Source of the DNA: Pezizomycotina sp. ARF18
Taxonomy: Eukaryota; Ascomycota
Reading direction: 5' to 3'
Length of the DNA stretch: 64,000 nt
NCBI GenBank assembly: GCA_002224055.1
Contig: AZLU01000127.1
Location: 42,727-106,726, forward strand
Shown here: positions 54,163 to 64,000 of the stretch, one piece after another
Layout: the number at the start of each line of letters is the position of its first letter
How positions within the stretch are numbered: the first letter of the stretch is position 1
Program-made: the position numbers and the translations under genes
The notes under the pieces: model-generated
Seen by the model: only the letters and a program-made list of their open reading frames with translations
Database searches by the model: none
What the model was told of the DNA's origin: nothing

Positions 54163-55503
54163 ACCCTTCCTATTAGTAATCGTCGGGATCGGTCTCTGAG
54201 GTTCAAACACGGCCTCCCTCTGCTGATAGACAGACGTGTCCCCGATGTCGATCACACCCCACCACTGCCCCATGTACCCTTCACCCTGAGTATCCTGCCA
54301 GCCGCCGTTCTGCTCGTCGTCGGCAAAGTACGTCAAGCTGTGAAGCGCGTGCGCCGGACGACCATGTACAACCTCTGCTGAATGTTATTCAACTCCTTCA
54401 GCTGCTGTACTCCACACACGGCGAGGTCGGTCGTCGGGTTGACGAAGTGCGGTAGGTGTGGTGGCATTTAGTCACCTTCCCGCCCGATCGGGTATTGTGA
54501 GCGCAGCGCCACTCCACGATCTCGTGCTGGTCGTTGAGGTAGAACATGTTGACGAGCTGGAAGTCGGGGTTGTAAAAGCCGAAGCTGGAGAGAGGGTCCC
54601 GGGGAGCACGCCGCCGCTGTGGAGATGTAGTCGGACTGATCTGACCACTCCTTAGCGCCGGGGTCGCAGACACCGCGGATTATAGCGCCGTTCTTGGCTT
54701 GCGCGAAGAGGTTTAGGCGCGGGTGATCGTCGGTGCCGACGTTGCTGACGGCTAGGTGGGTGCCCGGCAGCGGGTCGAAGGTGTAGCCGAGGGAGCCGTG
54801 GACCAGCGGCCACCCTCGTGGTGGATCTGTTTTATGTAGTGAATTCCTTCACCTTGACTGTGTGGGGACTGGTACCAGACCCTGGGATTGCTAGTCAGCT
54901 AGCGTGTCAACGAAACTATGGTTTTGATGTACAACTTACCGAATCTTGGATCCCTGTCCCAAGCGATCGCCGCGATGTCGCTGTCGCCGAAGACTTTGAT
55001 GTTCTCCTTCTCGAGATCACCAAATGAGCAACTTTCGTTCCACTCGGTCCAAATCACGTTCGCGAGCTTGTAGTCCGCGTAACGTAGAAGACGTGGAAAG
55101 TAGAGGCCGCGCTCGTTGTGCCAATGGCATGTAGCGAGCGGGGTCCTGTTCAGACACCGGCCGGTATAGATTGCGGTCTCCGTAGAGACGAGTTTGCCAT
55201 TCGTGTGACGGGTACTTTGATTTTTCCGTCCGTAGATTGATAAACGATATACTATCGTGTAAAGAACGGGTTAGTTGATTGAAGGATTAAAGTAATCCGT
55301 GTACCAGGCTAAAGAAGATAGGGATAGTACGTACAGCATCGTCCTTTGTAGGGTGGAGGACCGACGCAAGTCTAGTACCGCTTTGAGGTTGGACTGGTAT
55401 GGCAAACCGTTCCAGTTATTTTTATCTTGATTCGGAAATTCCAGGCCCTGACGGCGAGGTTCAGCCTGTCCGCCGTTTTGTTGTACTGGTTTGTGTCGGT
55501 CAT
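54163..55503 (-). pseudogene. Beta-propeller lectin-like protein (fungal fucose-lectin type), frame-disrupted
   Basis: From the ATG at 55,503 the minus strand gives EFPNQDKNNWNGLPYQSNL and LDLRRSSTLQRTML. An intron with GTACGT donor (near 55,334) and an ACTAAC branch leads to YIVYQSTDGKIKVPVTRM. Then come TPLATCHWHNERGLYF, YADYKLANVIWTEW and DSDIAAIAWDRDPRFG. A second intron (about 54,823-54,940) leads to IHHEGGRW, GTHLAVSNVG, DDHPRLNLFAQAKNGAIIRG and QLVNMFYLNDQHEIVEWRC. Repeated units of the kind 'LAxxxW...RLYYxDxxGKIxE...W' are the blades of fungal fucose-specific lectin propellers. No signal peptide is visible, as in known members. The role would be glycan binding. Several frame changes occur, and the first residues are uncertain. 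Confidence 0.55.
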
Positions 55504-56723
55504 GTTAGTGCGATAATATCAGGGGAGGTTCTGTATAATTGAGATAAGGAGCGCGCAGGAAGAAATTGGCAGTATAATGATAGACTGAGGCAGAATCACG
55601 AAGGATAGCATGAGGCGATGCTGCCCTTCTTTTATACACTGGACAATATGGGAAAGCATGACAGTATAACAATCGAAGCTTCGGTATGACCACCAGCTGA
55701 AGAAATGCGAATTTGTAGGCAATACGATCCAATATTAGATGCGCGAAACCTGATTTAGCAATATCACTTCATCATTAAGACCTATTTGGTATATACTTCA
55801 GGTGTCTTAAGAGCTGAGTGGTTGATATTCTCCTCCCAGTGCGGGGTGGTGCCGTTCTCCCGCAGGTCGGTGGAGACTATCGACTGCATAACTCTAGCTG
55901 GATGTAGAATAGTTCCTGCGCAGCCCGTATAATTACCCCTCTTCCTCCAGCTGCAAGTGAGGTCTCTGGCCAGCTGAGACATACATTGAGATTCGCGTCA
56001 TAAACTCTATCAAGCCATATTTCCCATCTGCTACTTCGTAATAATATTACGAGGGGTCTTGGAAGCATCCAGGTATCCAGTCTTGAAGTACATATAGTTC
56101 GGGCGCATAATCCCTTGCCTGAAGGAGCTGAGCATGTTAATAATCCTAACTTCGAGATAAAAACTTAAGACAATTTGCGATTTCCGTTTATCCTCCGCGG
56201 GGGTTCGCTAATCTTTTCCACACTCGTCTCAAAAGTCTCAACACTTCGGGACTTCCTCAGACTTTACCCCAATTGTCAACGGTTATAACGGGGATTCGGC
56301 GGTGCAAAGCGGCGCCTCTTCCAACGCGGCTTCTCCAAGTTCATGATTATAGAACCGTTGGGGGCTATAAATTCTATCGTGAGTGAACTTTATCCGTGTT
56401 TAGGCTTTTACTCCACTTTAATGCAAAGCGTTAGGTTCACGTAGGTTGTTAAAACGAATTCTAAAATTGTAAATAGCAGAACTAGGTTGCATGAAACTCA
56501 ATTATCTGGCTCAATGGCGATAAAGTGGCTTCTTCAGACCATAACAGCTCAAACTCCGATGCTTATTTCAACTCTCATTCCCTTTCAATTGTTCCAGCTA
56601 CTGAAACGATTTTCTAGCCCTCTTTTCATCGATACTCACACGACATAACTGTCAACATACGCTGTATCTAGTTCAGCCTTATCCAAAGTTCGACCTGTCG
56701 CTCCAACGCAGGAAGTTTTGAAC
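55504..56723. other. Mostly unassigned; possible gene fragment at 55,782-56,110 (minus)
   Basis: On the minus strand between 56,110 and 55,782, pieces such as DGKYGLIEFMTRI, GCAGTILHPARVMQSIVST and TTPHWEENINHSALKTPEV look protein-like but lie in different frames, with no start I can defend. The rest (56,120-56,720) shows no gene; it ends with a presumed promoter for the ATG at 56,724. Confidence 0.3.
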
Positions 56724-57318
56724 ATGACTCGAGACCAACTCAGCAATCGCGACGCCGCGAGCGTCTTTGTCGATATCACTCAGCGAACCGGCTCGCACCT
56801 TTCTAAAGGCAATCTCAGAACACGAATTACTGCTCAATTTTTGGACCCGGATCCGTTGTCGAACCGGTGGTAACCCGTCTTCTAACGTTCAACGCGAAGA
56901 TAAACCCAAGCATCAGCAAGTTCTAGCCATCGACTTAGGCGTACCCATATGTACTGCCATACCGGATGACGAAGACGGCAAACCGCTGGAGAGAGATACA
57001 CAGGGACTCAAGAGAAAGGAGAGCTTATACAAAAGGCACAAGCGACCGCCTACGCCGCTAGACGTCCCGGCGGCCATCGGCGCGGCGGCCCTTGCGGCGA
57101 AATACAAGCCCGCGGCAGATCTAGCCCTTCCCGCGACTGTGGCGGAAGTGGAAGTCATGGAGCCGGAAGAGGTAAAGGAGGAGGCAATACCAGTGAAACG
57201 AAACAGGCCGTTCAAGAGGTTAGTTGAATCGGCGAGGAAGATGTTTGGTGGTATGCGGAAAGATGAGAAGGGCTTTAAAGAGAAAAAAGGAGCAGAGGAG
57301 GAACTTCAAGGGGGATAG
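56724..57318 (+). CDS. Hypothetical protein with charged C-terminal part
   Basis: The ATG at 56,724 starts MTRDQLSNRDAASVFVDITQ. After one frame change the reading continues to NPSSNVQREDKPKHQQVLAI, DLGVPICTAIPDDEDGKPLE, an Ala-rich segment AAIGAAALAAKYKPAADLAL and a charged end KRLVESARKMFGGMRKDEKG up to 57,318. No domain is recognised. Ala-, Lys- and Glu-rich parts suggest a soluble, partly disordered protein. The ATG-led frame stops early unless the shift is accepted, so this may be a damaged gene. Confidence 0.4.
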
Positions 57319-58230
57319 AAGAAAGATCATCCTGAAAGAGGAGGAGAAAAGCAAGAGCTGGTAGTTAGAGATAAGGCTGCTGATACAAAAAGATGTTGTA
57401 ACCAAAGAGAAATCTATAGACCAAATGGATCGCCGCAAAGAAATCGCAATAGTTTAACATAGCCGAAATCCTAATTCCTCTCATTTAGGTGTGTCCAGTG
57501 AATTACAAAATAAGTCTCAATGCAAACATAAATTTTCAAAGAACCACGGTCTGCGATATCATGCTAGACGATCACTGCATTGAACAGGAGTTGGACGTTT
57601 ACTAAAAATACTCTATCGTCTTGCGTAATCTATTGAACAGAATGCAAGGCTGATAACTCTTACAAGACAAAGTGGCAATGCGTAGAGCCGTGGATGTCAT
57701 CGGAAAGCCGCCCGTCCGGATGCGATAACTCTTCTGGAACCATTCTGTTTGCTCAATCGTTCCGGGACAACATATTTCTAATGGATAACTTTATCAAGTT
57801 GGGTTTTCATATTTAACACGGCTTATCAGTTGGCGCACAGTGGTGTTTCCTTTATATTATCACAGCCTTAGGCACATGGGCTCAGCGGTCCACTTTAGGC
57901 GGCGTCAAATCCAAACGTTGCGTTGAAATATCTGGTCATCGCCTAAAGCCCTATGGATGTCTCAAATGGACGAATGACGATGTGTGGACTCTGCTAGCCA
58001 GGAAAAGCATTGCTGTTTGCGCCGTTGGAGGCCATAGCACAAACTTCAACGTCCAGCTACCCTATATTATGGATCTTCCATTTACGATCCATGGAAACTC
58101 TTCTTTCAATGCGAAGATTTCATGATTCATGTCCATAGATCTGGATCGTGTAGTCAGTTCCGTACTACTCAACATTATCTTCCACTATAGATATCGATCA
58201 ACCTATCAAAGCTTTTTATGTCTTATAAAA
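57319..58230. other. Intergenic region upstream of the first aspartic protease gene
   Basis: No gene is supported. CTTATAAAAATG immediately precedes the start at 58,231. Confidence 0.4.
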
Positions 58231-59670
58231 ATGCGAATTATCTTTTTATGTTGCTCGCTTGCTTTGTTTTTTTGCCACGCATGCTATTGCCACGCCGCTC
58301 GCTATAGAAGCAGACTCGACAAACTCGCCGACGGCCCTTCAAGGCTTAAGTGTAGCCGCCGGATCTTTAGGACCGGACCGAATTCATCTGAGACTCGAAA
58401 AACGTGGAAGAAAAAAAACAAAGCCAGTCACCTGGACCACCGGATACCGAGACTCTCAAACTGGCGAGATCGTTCCGAACCACCCAAGGAATGGAGGTAG
58501 TTGGCGTCAACAAATCCAAAATAATCGCTCAAAGGCAACGAAACATTGTCTAGACAGTGATTCGGAGGCCGAGACTGATGAGGGCAAGGTCCTTCATGTG
58601 CCGCTTACAAACATGAGGATGCATTCTGGCTGCTAAAAACGACCATTGGTTTAAAAGATTCAATCTTCCTGTCGACACTGGCAGCGCCGACCTAGTCGTC
58701 TACTCGAATCGGTTACCGGACCAAGAGGTGGCGGTTGCGGGCTCACACGGACACAATGTTTACGTTTGCAAGGCTAAGGTCCCCGACCGCTCCTTAAAAT
58801 TCGACATCACTTACGACGACAACACGAGATACGAGGGTTTGGTTGAGTTCAACTCCGTCGCGATCGGAGGGATGACAGGAGTGTCTGTGCCTAAGCAAGC
58901 TATCGAATGCATGGAGAAACGCACAGGCCAATCGGAATTTCATCATGAATGGGACGGCATCTTTCCTTTGGGCACAACGGCGATCAATCACATCAAGCCA
59001 ATACAACAAGCTACGTGGTTTGAAAATGCACTTAGCGCTGGTAGGATTAGGAAGCCGATATTTACGGTCGACCTCGTACACTCAAGCGAGAAAGGGTTGT
59101 GGGGGAATCGAGCCTTACCTTCGGTCGGTGCATGTGTCAAAATCCGGTGACCGTGAAACTTCACGACGTTCCGAGGAAAGGCCAATACAGTTTGATGCTT
59201 CAAAGGGGGACTTATAACGAGCTCGCCTTGGACACCGGAAACTCAGATATTAGGCTAGCGCCCGACTTCGTTAAGAGGTACTACGACTCAACCGGAATCA
59301 AGAAAAGCTAATACGAGTTAGTCACGACGGCCGGTATTACTTCCCATGTTCTGAAGCTCACAAGCTCAACGACCTGGACTTGTCAGAGTCGTCTGAGGGG
59401 CAGATAAAGGTAATCGTTCCGGCGAAGTATCTCGTGAGACGGGATGCAAGTACGGAAACGTGCGGTGGTAGTCTATCTGGGATCGCAACGGGCGTTCCTA
59501 TCTACGGTAGTCCATTCTTCTTAGCAGTGACTGCTTGCTTCGACCAGAAATCTTCCGACCTTTACTACTGTCCGAAAGAGAATCAAATTTTGCATGCGGA
59601 GAGCGACGCGCTCGTATCCAGAACGAAAAATAACGGTGGACCTGTTCCGAAGAAGTTAAGGACAATCTGA
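58231..59670 (+). pseudogene. Secreted pepsin-like aspartic protease 1, frame-disrupted
   Basis: The signal peptide starts MRIIFLCCSLALFF (58,231) and, after a shift at a seven-T run, continues ATHAIATPLAIEADS. A pro-region ends at a Kex2-type LEKRGRKKTK. The catalytic lobe begins FKRFNLPVDTGSADLVVYSN, holding the first active Asp. The flap reads FDITYDDNTRYEG, then IECMEKRTGQSEFHHEWDGI and FENALSAGRIRKPIFTVDL. The second Asp is in NELALDTGNSDIRLAPDF. The C-terminal lobe gives LDLSESSEGQIKVIVPAKYL and FFLAVTACFDQKSSDLYYC to the stop at 59,670. This is MEROPS family A1 in overall plan. The flap lacks the usual YGxGS. Four frame changes are seen. The paralogue at 60.5 kb is similar over its whole length. 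Confidence 0.75.
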
Positions 59671-60527
59671 CTGGTCGCAAATGAAAAAAAAAAAAAAAAA
59701 AATCTACATCTCTCTGTATTTATATTATCCCTGCAGTGTACAATAGCATATGGGTCTCACGGTCCCAAAAAAAATGACGGCGAGGTGGACTTAGAAAGAT
59801 GATCTTTATATTCGCGAGGTATGTAACTTTGCGAATAGAAGGGCGAAATAGAGGTCCTTTGCACTTTGGTAGAAGCCTCTCGTGAAGCTATAAGTAGATG
59901 CTTGAACAAGTCGGGCCTGTGGGCCTGTTATTTTACCCGTGAAGCTTAATAATGCCAGTGACTGCTAGGTTTTGAAAATTGTACCACATTTATGCGTCCC
60001 GGCTGTGTATTCAAGTCATCACAGCCCTATCAGGGATAGCTCAGTTTGTACAACTGTTTGAATCCAAGTGCGCACAGCTCGCTACCCCGTGTAGTTAATA
60101 GAAACTGACCTTAGCGTTAACATTGCATGGCTCATAGTCACAGCCTTGCTTGTTGCCGGGCTCGTAATCATAACAGCCGGGCACGATATACTCCCTGCGA
60201 GATTTGCCTATTATCCCTGGTAAGGTGGCGGTTGGGCACGAAAGGCTGTACCTAGGTTCTTCGTTGGTGAGTCTAGCGTGGCACGAGAGCTACATGGCTA
60301 GAAGCCAAGGTGGATTGTCATGAGAAGGGTGGACGTAGCAAAGGAGCATCGCATATCCTATGCATTACGGGAGTGGTTAAATAGTATCCTCGACCATAAT
60401 ACGGATCGCCTTAGTATACGTATAATAACGAAATTTGACTGCTTACTCAATTAGCTCGCTTCGTTGCCCAACGTATTCGCATTTTCCTGTTACCTATCAA
60501 CGAAATTCTCAAGTCCTCAATCCAAAA
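59671..60527. other. Spacer between tandem aspartic protease genes
   Basis: No gene is supported. An A19 run lies near 59,684-59,702. The segment before 60,528 (TCAAGTCCTCAATCCAAAA) is the leader of the second protease gene. Confidence 0.4.
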
Positions 60528-62037
60528 ATGCAGATCACCTTACCCATTTTCACTCTCGCACTCTTTTGGATTCGTCACGTTTTGGCGACGCCTGTGTTTA
60601 CAGATTTAGAGCCAAGCACGAGCGCAATCTCAACAGGCGTGGCTACGAGGAGTACACCCGTGACTTTACTCGAAAACGCGGCAGGCGCAAGACCAAGCCT
60701 GACGCGATTGCTGTACAACAGGATCAACAAGCTAGTGCATCCCGCACAGGTAGATTGAGAAACACCAAACCAAAGCTTGCTTCGGACCCCGACGACCCAG
60801 ATCGATACGCTGCGCCGGAACATAGCAAACGACCGAAAGATTCCCTATCTCCACCGAAAGTCAAAAGTAAGAAGCTTAAGAAGAATCCGAACACAAGTTC
60901 CAGCTCCGGATCCTCATCCGAGCCCGAAGAAGATTACTCGCTGCGGGTTCCATTGACCAACGTTGACAACGAATTCTTTACGCTAAGAGCGACGATACGC
61001 TATAAAACTTCAAATTTCTTGTGGATACGGGCAGCGCAGACTTCGTCGTTTACTCCGACCAGATGAAGCCGAAGGATATCGAGTTCGTCGGCTCCACTAG
61101 TAAGAAGGTTCATGTTTGCCGGAATGCTATTCCTGATCTGAAATTTTTGTCTCTTATGACGACGATTCGAAGTACGAGGGGCCGATGGAGTTCGCTGAGG
61201 TTAGACTGGGACCTGTGAAAGGTGTTAAGGTTGAGAATCAGGCTATCGGATGTGTGAGACAGTTGGCTGGAGGTGCTGAGCTGCATAGGGGTACGAGGGT
61301 ATCTTTGCCTTAGGGACAAAAAGGCATAGCTCATTCAAGCGCAGAGTTCAGGTTCAGGAGGGCAAAGTCGGAGCGCCAGAGCTCGTGGTTTGAAAACGCT
61401 TGACCATGGGAGCCTTTACGAAACCTGTATTTACCCTCGATCTCATTCATTCCACTGACAGGGTGCCCTGGGCGATTCGAGTCTCACTTTTGGCCGCTGC
61501 ATGTGCAAAAATCCGGTCGAGGTCGAACTCCACGACGTCCCGAAAACCGGAGAATACAACCTGATCCTTCGCGAAGGCGGCCTCGGAAATTTCGACAATA
61601 TCGCCCTCGATTCAGGAGCGGCCGACATCAAACTACCCGCCGAAGTAGTGAAGGCGCATTTCGATAAATCCGGTATCAAGGTAGAGCGGAAGAGCAAGCA
61701 CGGTGATTATTACTTCCCGTGTTCCAAAGGACATCTCATGAGAGACCTCGATCTTTCGGAGACTTCGGAGGAGCAAATAAAGGTGGTGGTCCCAGGTAAA
61801 TACCTTTTCATGAGGGTGCCGAAAGGAGACGGGCGGACGTGTATAGGTACTCTGAGTGAGACCTCTGGTGACCCGGTATATGGTGTTCCATTCTTCATGA
61901 GCGTCACGACCTGTTTCGACCAGAGGGCGTCGAGGTTGTATTACTGCTCCAAAAGCGACCGAATAACGGAAATCACCTCAAAATCGTCTAGAAAGAAGAA
62001 AAATAGCCCCCTCCCTAAGAATTCAAGTTCCAAATAA
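60528..62037 (+). pseudogene. Secreted pepsin-like aspartic protease 2, frame-disrupted
   Basis: The signal peptide is MQITLPIFTLALFWIRHVLA. The pro-region, after a frame change, carries RKRGRRKTKPDAIAVQ and a Lys/Ser-rich stretch KVKSKKLKKNPNTSSSSGSS, then SLRVPLTNVDNEFFTL. The first active Asp is in NFLVDTGSADFVVYSDQM, the flap reads VSYDDDSKYEGPMEF. A long final frame from 61,501 gives MCKNPVEVELHDVPKTGEYN, IALDSGAADIKLPAEVV (second active Asp), YYFPCSKGHLMRDLDLSETS, VPFFMSVTTCFDQRASRLYY and a basic end. Both catalytic Asp motifs (DTG, DSG) are kept. Three or more frame changes lie between 60,600 and 61,480. It is a tandem copy of the gene at 58.2 kb. Confidence 0.75.
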
Positions 62038-63757
62038 TTCAGAGGTCAGATATTCATTCTCCTGGGGAGATACAGGAATTCTATTTACATGTATACTATC
62101 CTTATCAAGCTAAGATTCTTATATACTTGTTGAAGTCCTTCTTGATATCGATTGTTAACATCCTTCTTTGAGACACAATCTATACTAATATTCCATTCAT
62201 GACGGTTTTGGCAGCTTTCATCGATTGCTTAACCTAAGATTTCTCTTTCAGTTGGTTTTTTTCCAATGTACCGTATTTTTCCAGTCCAGGCGATATCTCT
62301 GAAACTATATCTCAGAAAGCGGTATTCGTAAACGTATCCTTCACCTTGCTTGCTACCATAGTATTTTGCCGTCTAACATCATTACGCAACTGGATGCATA
62401 TTTGACAGTAGAGGTATAACAGATATGGCGCACGATATCGATAACCAGGCTGGGGTCCGGAACCATTTCGCAATCTAAACGAAACCGCGAAAATGGCGGC
62501 ATAGGGCTATGGTTTTGGACTGACTGCGCCGGAGGTATTCAAGCTCATCCGCAGCGAGTTAGTATCTTAATGTATCTCTCAGAACAACCGTGACGCCTTC
62601 CCGACATTTCCTCTTGTTTTGTTTCTGTTTTTAATAAATAGTGTCTGCGTAGCTGATCACAGGGCTACCAAACCTCGATTACACTGGCAGGTCATGGTTG
62701 TTTTAAGGTACGAGGCTTTGTAAGTTGCGCATGAATGTGAACATAGCATGACCACATTTCAGGCCAGCGCTAGCGCCAGCCCACCCCGCCACTCAGCATC
62801 AGGCACTAACGTTGGTGACTGTCGGCTGTCCTTAGCCATCGAAGCTGTTATAATGCCTACGGGTATTATCAAGCGATAAAAAGCTTAGCATTGTAATAAC
62901 TACTTTTAGCAAGTTGTAATTTCACGAATATCGAATTCCGAGACTGTTGAAGTTTGAACAGCACCTCGCGTGTAATTTTCGACGAAAAGCGTCGGTTAGC
63001 GGCTAAAACTCGCGAAGGCAACTTGCATAAGCGTTGGGTCGCAACGTCTGGATGGGTTTGCCCCGAGTACCCAACTTGTTAGCTGTATCTGCCCACGCTC
63101 TTTATTTTCCCGGAAGGCTGTGATTCATCAATGGGGCAGAAAGCATGCCGCATCTTGCTTCAAGTTAACACACGAGGCAACCAGCTACGAACTATTTCAC
63201 CCGGGCAGGCACCTGCATGGTGCTTCAAAAATAATTCTTCTCAAGACTACGCACTTCTTACTATGTACTCGGCAGAATACGAAGTATGGCGATCAAAGAA
63301 ATATGACTGCGGACAAAACGCAATAAATTCTGCCTTTTTTTAGAGGTGTTCATCTGACGCATTGCATAGTAAGTACTTGGTAGTATTAATGTGGGCCGTT
63401 AAATAATTCACTTTATTAAATGCTCCGAATCTCGCCGTCAAAGGAAGGAATCCCCGATCTACTTAAATGACTCTTGCTCTTCCCTCTCCTATATTAATTT
63501 TATCTATCGTTAAAAACACATAAGATAAGTGTCCTCGTCGTATCTCCTGCATCGCTCTGCCATAGTTATCTTGGAACTACTTCATTCCTATCCCTCTTTA
63601 CTCCGTACCATCGACTACAACAGCAACAATATCCTCCATCCTCCAGATCTAAGGATCTATCGATTCAACGAACGCTAAACCAACGATCGGATTCGCTGGC
63701 ACCGGTCATCCTCAACATACGTAGAACCCTCCATAGCGAGCGGCCCTTAATTGAGCC
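62038..63757. other. Intergenic stretch, no supported gene
   Basis: Two overlapping plus-strand frames at 63,120-63,343 show no motifs. A GC-rich patch at 62,755-62,830 (GCGCTAGCGCCAGC, then CCGCCACTCAGC) stands out from AT-rich surroundings and partly resembles a patch at 49.1 kb. TATATTAATTTTATC and AGATAAG near 63,490-63,530 may belong to the promoter of the ORF at 63,758. Confidence 0.4.
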
Positions 63758-63937
63758 ATGAAGGTACTTTCTATATTAGTACTTTTCTCCTTTGTTACGG
63801 GCTCCTTTACAGCTCCAGTTCCCGGACATACATACGACGAGCCGCCCGCTTCTAGCCCGGTATCCAGCCAGACTGTCGGCACAGCAACTAACGGAAACAC
63901 CCTCTCACATTCCATCGAACCAGAGCGCCGCAAATAG
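63758..63937 (+). CDS. Signal-peptide ORF near right edge
   Basis: From the ATG at 63,758 the frame codes 59 residues: a signal peptide MKVLSILVLFSFVTGSFTAP, then PGHTYDEPPASSPVSSQTVG and an end IEPERRK with a stop at 63,935-63,937. The layout (short signal peptide, Ser/Thr/Pro-rich start, dibasic site) recalls the beginnings of the two aspartic protease genes just upstream, so this may be the start of a third copy interrupted by a frame change or continuing beyond the window. As a stand-alone gene it would be a small secreted peptide. Both readings are inference. Confidence 0.45.
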   Translation: MKVLSILVLFSFVTGSFTAPVPGHTYDEPPASSPVSSQTVGTATNGNTLSHSIEPERRK

Positions 63938-64000
63938 TTCAGGTCGGATTGCTTCTAGCGAGCGGGATTGTGGCCATCAAAAAGAAGGTCGAGGCAGCCA

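Noticed and set aside
60030-60090. tRNA-like boxes (GATAGCTCAGTTTG and GTTTGAATCC)
   Set aside because: The two boxes are only about 18 bases apart, too close for the A and B boxes of a tRNA, and no acceptor stem can be drawn.
58231-62037. Retroelement protease as the source of the DTG motifs
   Set aside because: Both genes have signal peptides, Kex2-type sites and two separate active-site lobes of a pepsin-like enzyme, and no reverse transcriptase, integrase or terminal repeats are nearby.
62950-63343. Two overlapping plus-strand frames near 63.1-63.3 kb
   Set aside because: No motifs, no promoter context, and the two frames cover the same bases.

Overview
The window is eukaryotic DNA from a filamentous ascomycete (Pezizomycotina). 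The evidence is short GT-AG introns (about 60-115 nt) with CTAAC/CTGAC-like branch sites, and gene families typical of that group: NACHT-type NLR, HET domain, Clr5 domain, fungal rhodopsin-like 7TM, TDT transporter, bestrophin-like channel, GH72, F-box-like proteins and small secreted proteins. There is no ribosomal RNA, tRNA or CRISPR array, and I recognise no transposase or reverse transcriptase. I cannot name genus or species. The gene mix (incompatibility-type genes, secreted proteins, lineage-expanded families, many damaged genes, simple repeats) looks like an accessory or subtelomeric segment.

Layout. 1-2 kb: broken NLR running off the left edge. 3.7-6.2 kb: small secreted protein fossil and a Clr5-domain gene. 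7.2-8.4 kb: damaged aldo-keto reductase. 8.9-10.5 kb: F-box-like gene 1. 12.9-14.5 kb (minus): TDT-family transporter. 15.6-16.9 kb (minus): F-box-like gene 2. 17.7-19.4 kb (minus): bestrophin-like channel. 19.7-20.7 kb (minus): two small secreted proteins, one an intact 10-cysteine peptide. 22.3-25.7 kb (minus): four tandem genes for an unfamiliar coiled-coil/two-helix membrane protein. 26.8-29.9 kb: HET-domain gene. 31.9-33.3 kb: GH72-like glucanosyltransferase. 33.7-34.5 kb (minus): GNAT acetyltransferase. 35.0 kb: ORF with a 15-bp/pentapeptide repeat. 35.5-48.0 kb: five more F-box-like genes around a rhodopsin-like 7TM gene. 50.6 kb: secreted protein fossil. 51.4-54.0 kb: two more F-box-like genes. 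54.2-55.5 kb (minus): beta-propeller lectin-like gene. 58.2-62.0 kb: two tandem secreted aspartic proteases. 63.8 kb: a further signal-peptide ORF near the right edge.

Two patterns dominate. First, nine F-box-like/LRR paralogues are scattered over 45 kb. Eight retain a tiny first exon (33-39 nt) encoding only Met plus the first F-box helix, and the ninth lacks the N-terminal part. Second, nearly every long gene changes reading frame one or more times although its splice sites and motifs are well kept, often at short homopolymers. This could be recent pseudogene formation or uncorrected insertion/deletion errors in a long-read assembly. The sequence alone cannot decide, so I mark such genes as broken in this sequence rather than surely dead.

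Functionally the window mixes self/non-self recognition (NLR, HET), putative ubiquitin-ligase adaptors (F-box), surface sensing and transport (7TM, TDT, bestrophin), wall remodelling (GH72), and secreted factors (cysteine-rich peptide, lectin, aspartic proteases). I see no operon-like or biosynthetic logic linking them.
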